This document shows, in pieces, positions 62,655-64,000 of a stretch of 64,000 bases of DNA. Every line of letters begins with the position of its first letter. Within the stretch, counting starts at the first letter, position 1. The notes beneath the pieces are model-generated. The model made no database searches. It saw only the letters and a program-made list of their open reading frames with translations, and had not been told where the DNA came from. The position numbers were made by a program, and so were the translations under genes. Origin of the DNA: Patagioenas fasciata (taxonomy: Eukaryota > Chordata > Aves > Columbiformes > Columbidae); the NCBI RefSeq assembly GCF_037038585.1, contig NC_092520.1, positions 118,713,001 through 118,777,000 of the forward strand, in the 5' to 3' direction.

Positions 62655-64000
62655 CTGGAAATTGAAAAAACAAACAAACAAAAAACAAACAACAAAATAA
62701 GTCACGAGAAAATTTGTTACCGAGGTTGCACCTTGCACAAGCGTGCTTAAAGCAGAGCAGTTCATGTATTCAGATCTGCTGCAGAGATGATAGCCATGTA
62801 AGGTAGCCCAAAATTTCTGGCCCAGTATTTCCCAGGTACGAAAGAGGTTATGCTCTGAGGAATTTCCAATAAAGCAGTTCAGAAATAAAACATTCATTTA
62901 AACAGCAGCTGGATCTGTAATCACGTACATGTTTAATAAATTTTTGTTCTATGTTACATGTATTCACCAGGTCCATTCAACAAGTGTCCCAAATCCTAGA
63001 AAAATATACGTTGTGCTGGGATTTGTGTTCCATCTTTTAAGTTATCGATATGGGAAACAGAACACAACACCTCAATAAATGAACAGTATTAAAGGAAAAT
63101 ATTCCAACTGAGCACTTCAAGTGCTTTACAGAGCTCAAAAGTAGACTCCAGCCTCCCTATTTCTGCAACACCTCTTACACCCAAGTTCTGTGGGGTTTCA
63201 CTCAGGTGTGTGTGCATGCTGCACACAGACACACGCCTCTCTGGATGCAAGTCACCAGATACACAGTACAAGAATCCTCCTTCATTTCCAGAGATGCAGA
63301 AAACACTCATCATCAGGCTGCAGCAAACAGCCAGCGAGTGACTGAGAGCACAGCCTCCTCATCAGGACCAGAGACAAGAAACATGGGATGGAGAACCCTT
63401 TCCTTGTCTTCTTTTCTGCACACTCGGTCTTAGTCTGAGAAGGTGCAGAAGCCCTGTGACAGTGGGGGACAATCAGGCTAAAGCAGCAAATGCAGATATT
63501 GGACTAAGGAAACAAAAGAAACAACCGTCTCTGGGACACAGAAAGACAGGAGGGGCACACCCCCTGTGCATTTTGCCCATGGAAGTATTAAAAAAAAACA
63601 GAAGCAGAGGTGGATAGAGAGACCATAGCCATGAACACCAGGGCAAGCGAAGAAGCTTGTAAGACAAAACTCTCACCAGTATCTTCTCTGCAGCCCTCCT
63701 GGACAAAGGAATGGCAAATGCTCCTGCAAGCACACCTCTCGAGATTTTAGCCTCTTTCTGCTTTTCCCCGCTACAGAGGCCAGCCGGGTAGCACACCGCA
63801 GGTCTGGAGCTTTGCTTGCTGCTTCGGTCTGGCTGGTTTCAGGCAAAGACCCTGTAACAGACAGTGAACAGGCTCGTTCTCCAGCCTCACTCACAAAGGT
63901 CTTGAGATGGACGTTTCCAACAGGTCCCCCACAGCGCTGAAGCAATGGGGCCAAGCTCAAAGGGAGATTTGGAGCAAAGCATTCATTTATTGAAGGAACC
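62655..64000. other. Flanking region, no supported gene
   Basis: A GC-intermediate region presumably lying within an intron of, or upstream of, the minus-strand candidate gene. A minus-strand donor-like site (ACTG|GTGAGA, exon side ending at 63677) with an open frame upstream is visible, but no convincing acceptor or recognisable protein accompanies it. Confidence 0.4.

Noticed and set aside
63677-63960. Possible further minus-strand exon(s) ending at donor ACTG|GTGAGA
   Set aside because: The donor is acceptable, but two different frames are open and no convincing acceptor or conserved peptide distinguishes them. Only a 22-nt mini-exon would have a pyrimidine-tract acceptor.
1-64000. CRISPR array, operon, bacterial mobile element or rRNA operon
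   Set aside because: Split genes, CR1 repeats and the intron structure show vertebrate nuclear DNA. No regularly spaced repeats or dense ORF clusters occur.

Overview
The window is vertebrate nuclear DNA, almost certainly from a bird. Evidence is AT-rich introns of up to 30 kb with GT-AG splice sites, several 5'-truncated CR1 LINE 3' ends of the avian type, and a solo LTR with TGTC...GACA termini. No prokaryotic feature, CRISPR array, rRNA or tRNA gene was seen.

One gene fills the centre. Thirteen coding-side exons on the + strand (6819 to about 59055) join with consistent phases into a 581-residue protein. I identify it as PPP2R3B, the B'' (PR70/PR48) regulatory subunit of protein phosphatase 2A. 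It has two EF-hand calcium-binding loops, at about residues 335-346 and 409-420. Its main promoter lies in a CpG island (about 4440-5340) with an untranslated first exon. The ATG is in exon 2, followed by a 30.4-kb intron.

The most notable item is inside that intron. At 22395-22541 there is a phase-0 exon that resembles the first exon of the PR72 isoform of the paralogue PPP2R3A. It would splice in frame to exon 3 and give a shorter isoform of about 509-514 residues from an internal promoter. The two paralogues would then share the same long/short promoter architecture.

Region by region: 1-4400 is intergenic, with a decayed LINE reverse-transcriptase relic (about 2600-3000) and a CR1 fragment. 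4440-5340 is the CpG-island promoter. 5341-6818 is the first intron, with a CR1 copy. 7270-37628 is the long intron, with the alternative exon, two abutting CR1 fragments and a solo LTR (32106-32721). 37629-59055 holds exons 3-14 and the 3' UTR. 59056-64000 is intergenic or belongs to a neighbouring gene. It has a CR1 copy, a CTAT microsatellite and one good minus-strand exon candidate (62561-62654) encoding an acidic peptide that I could not assign.

All identifications come from reading the sequence and from remembered family features. No database search or alignment was run.
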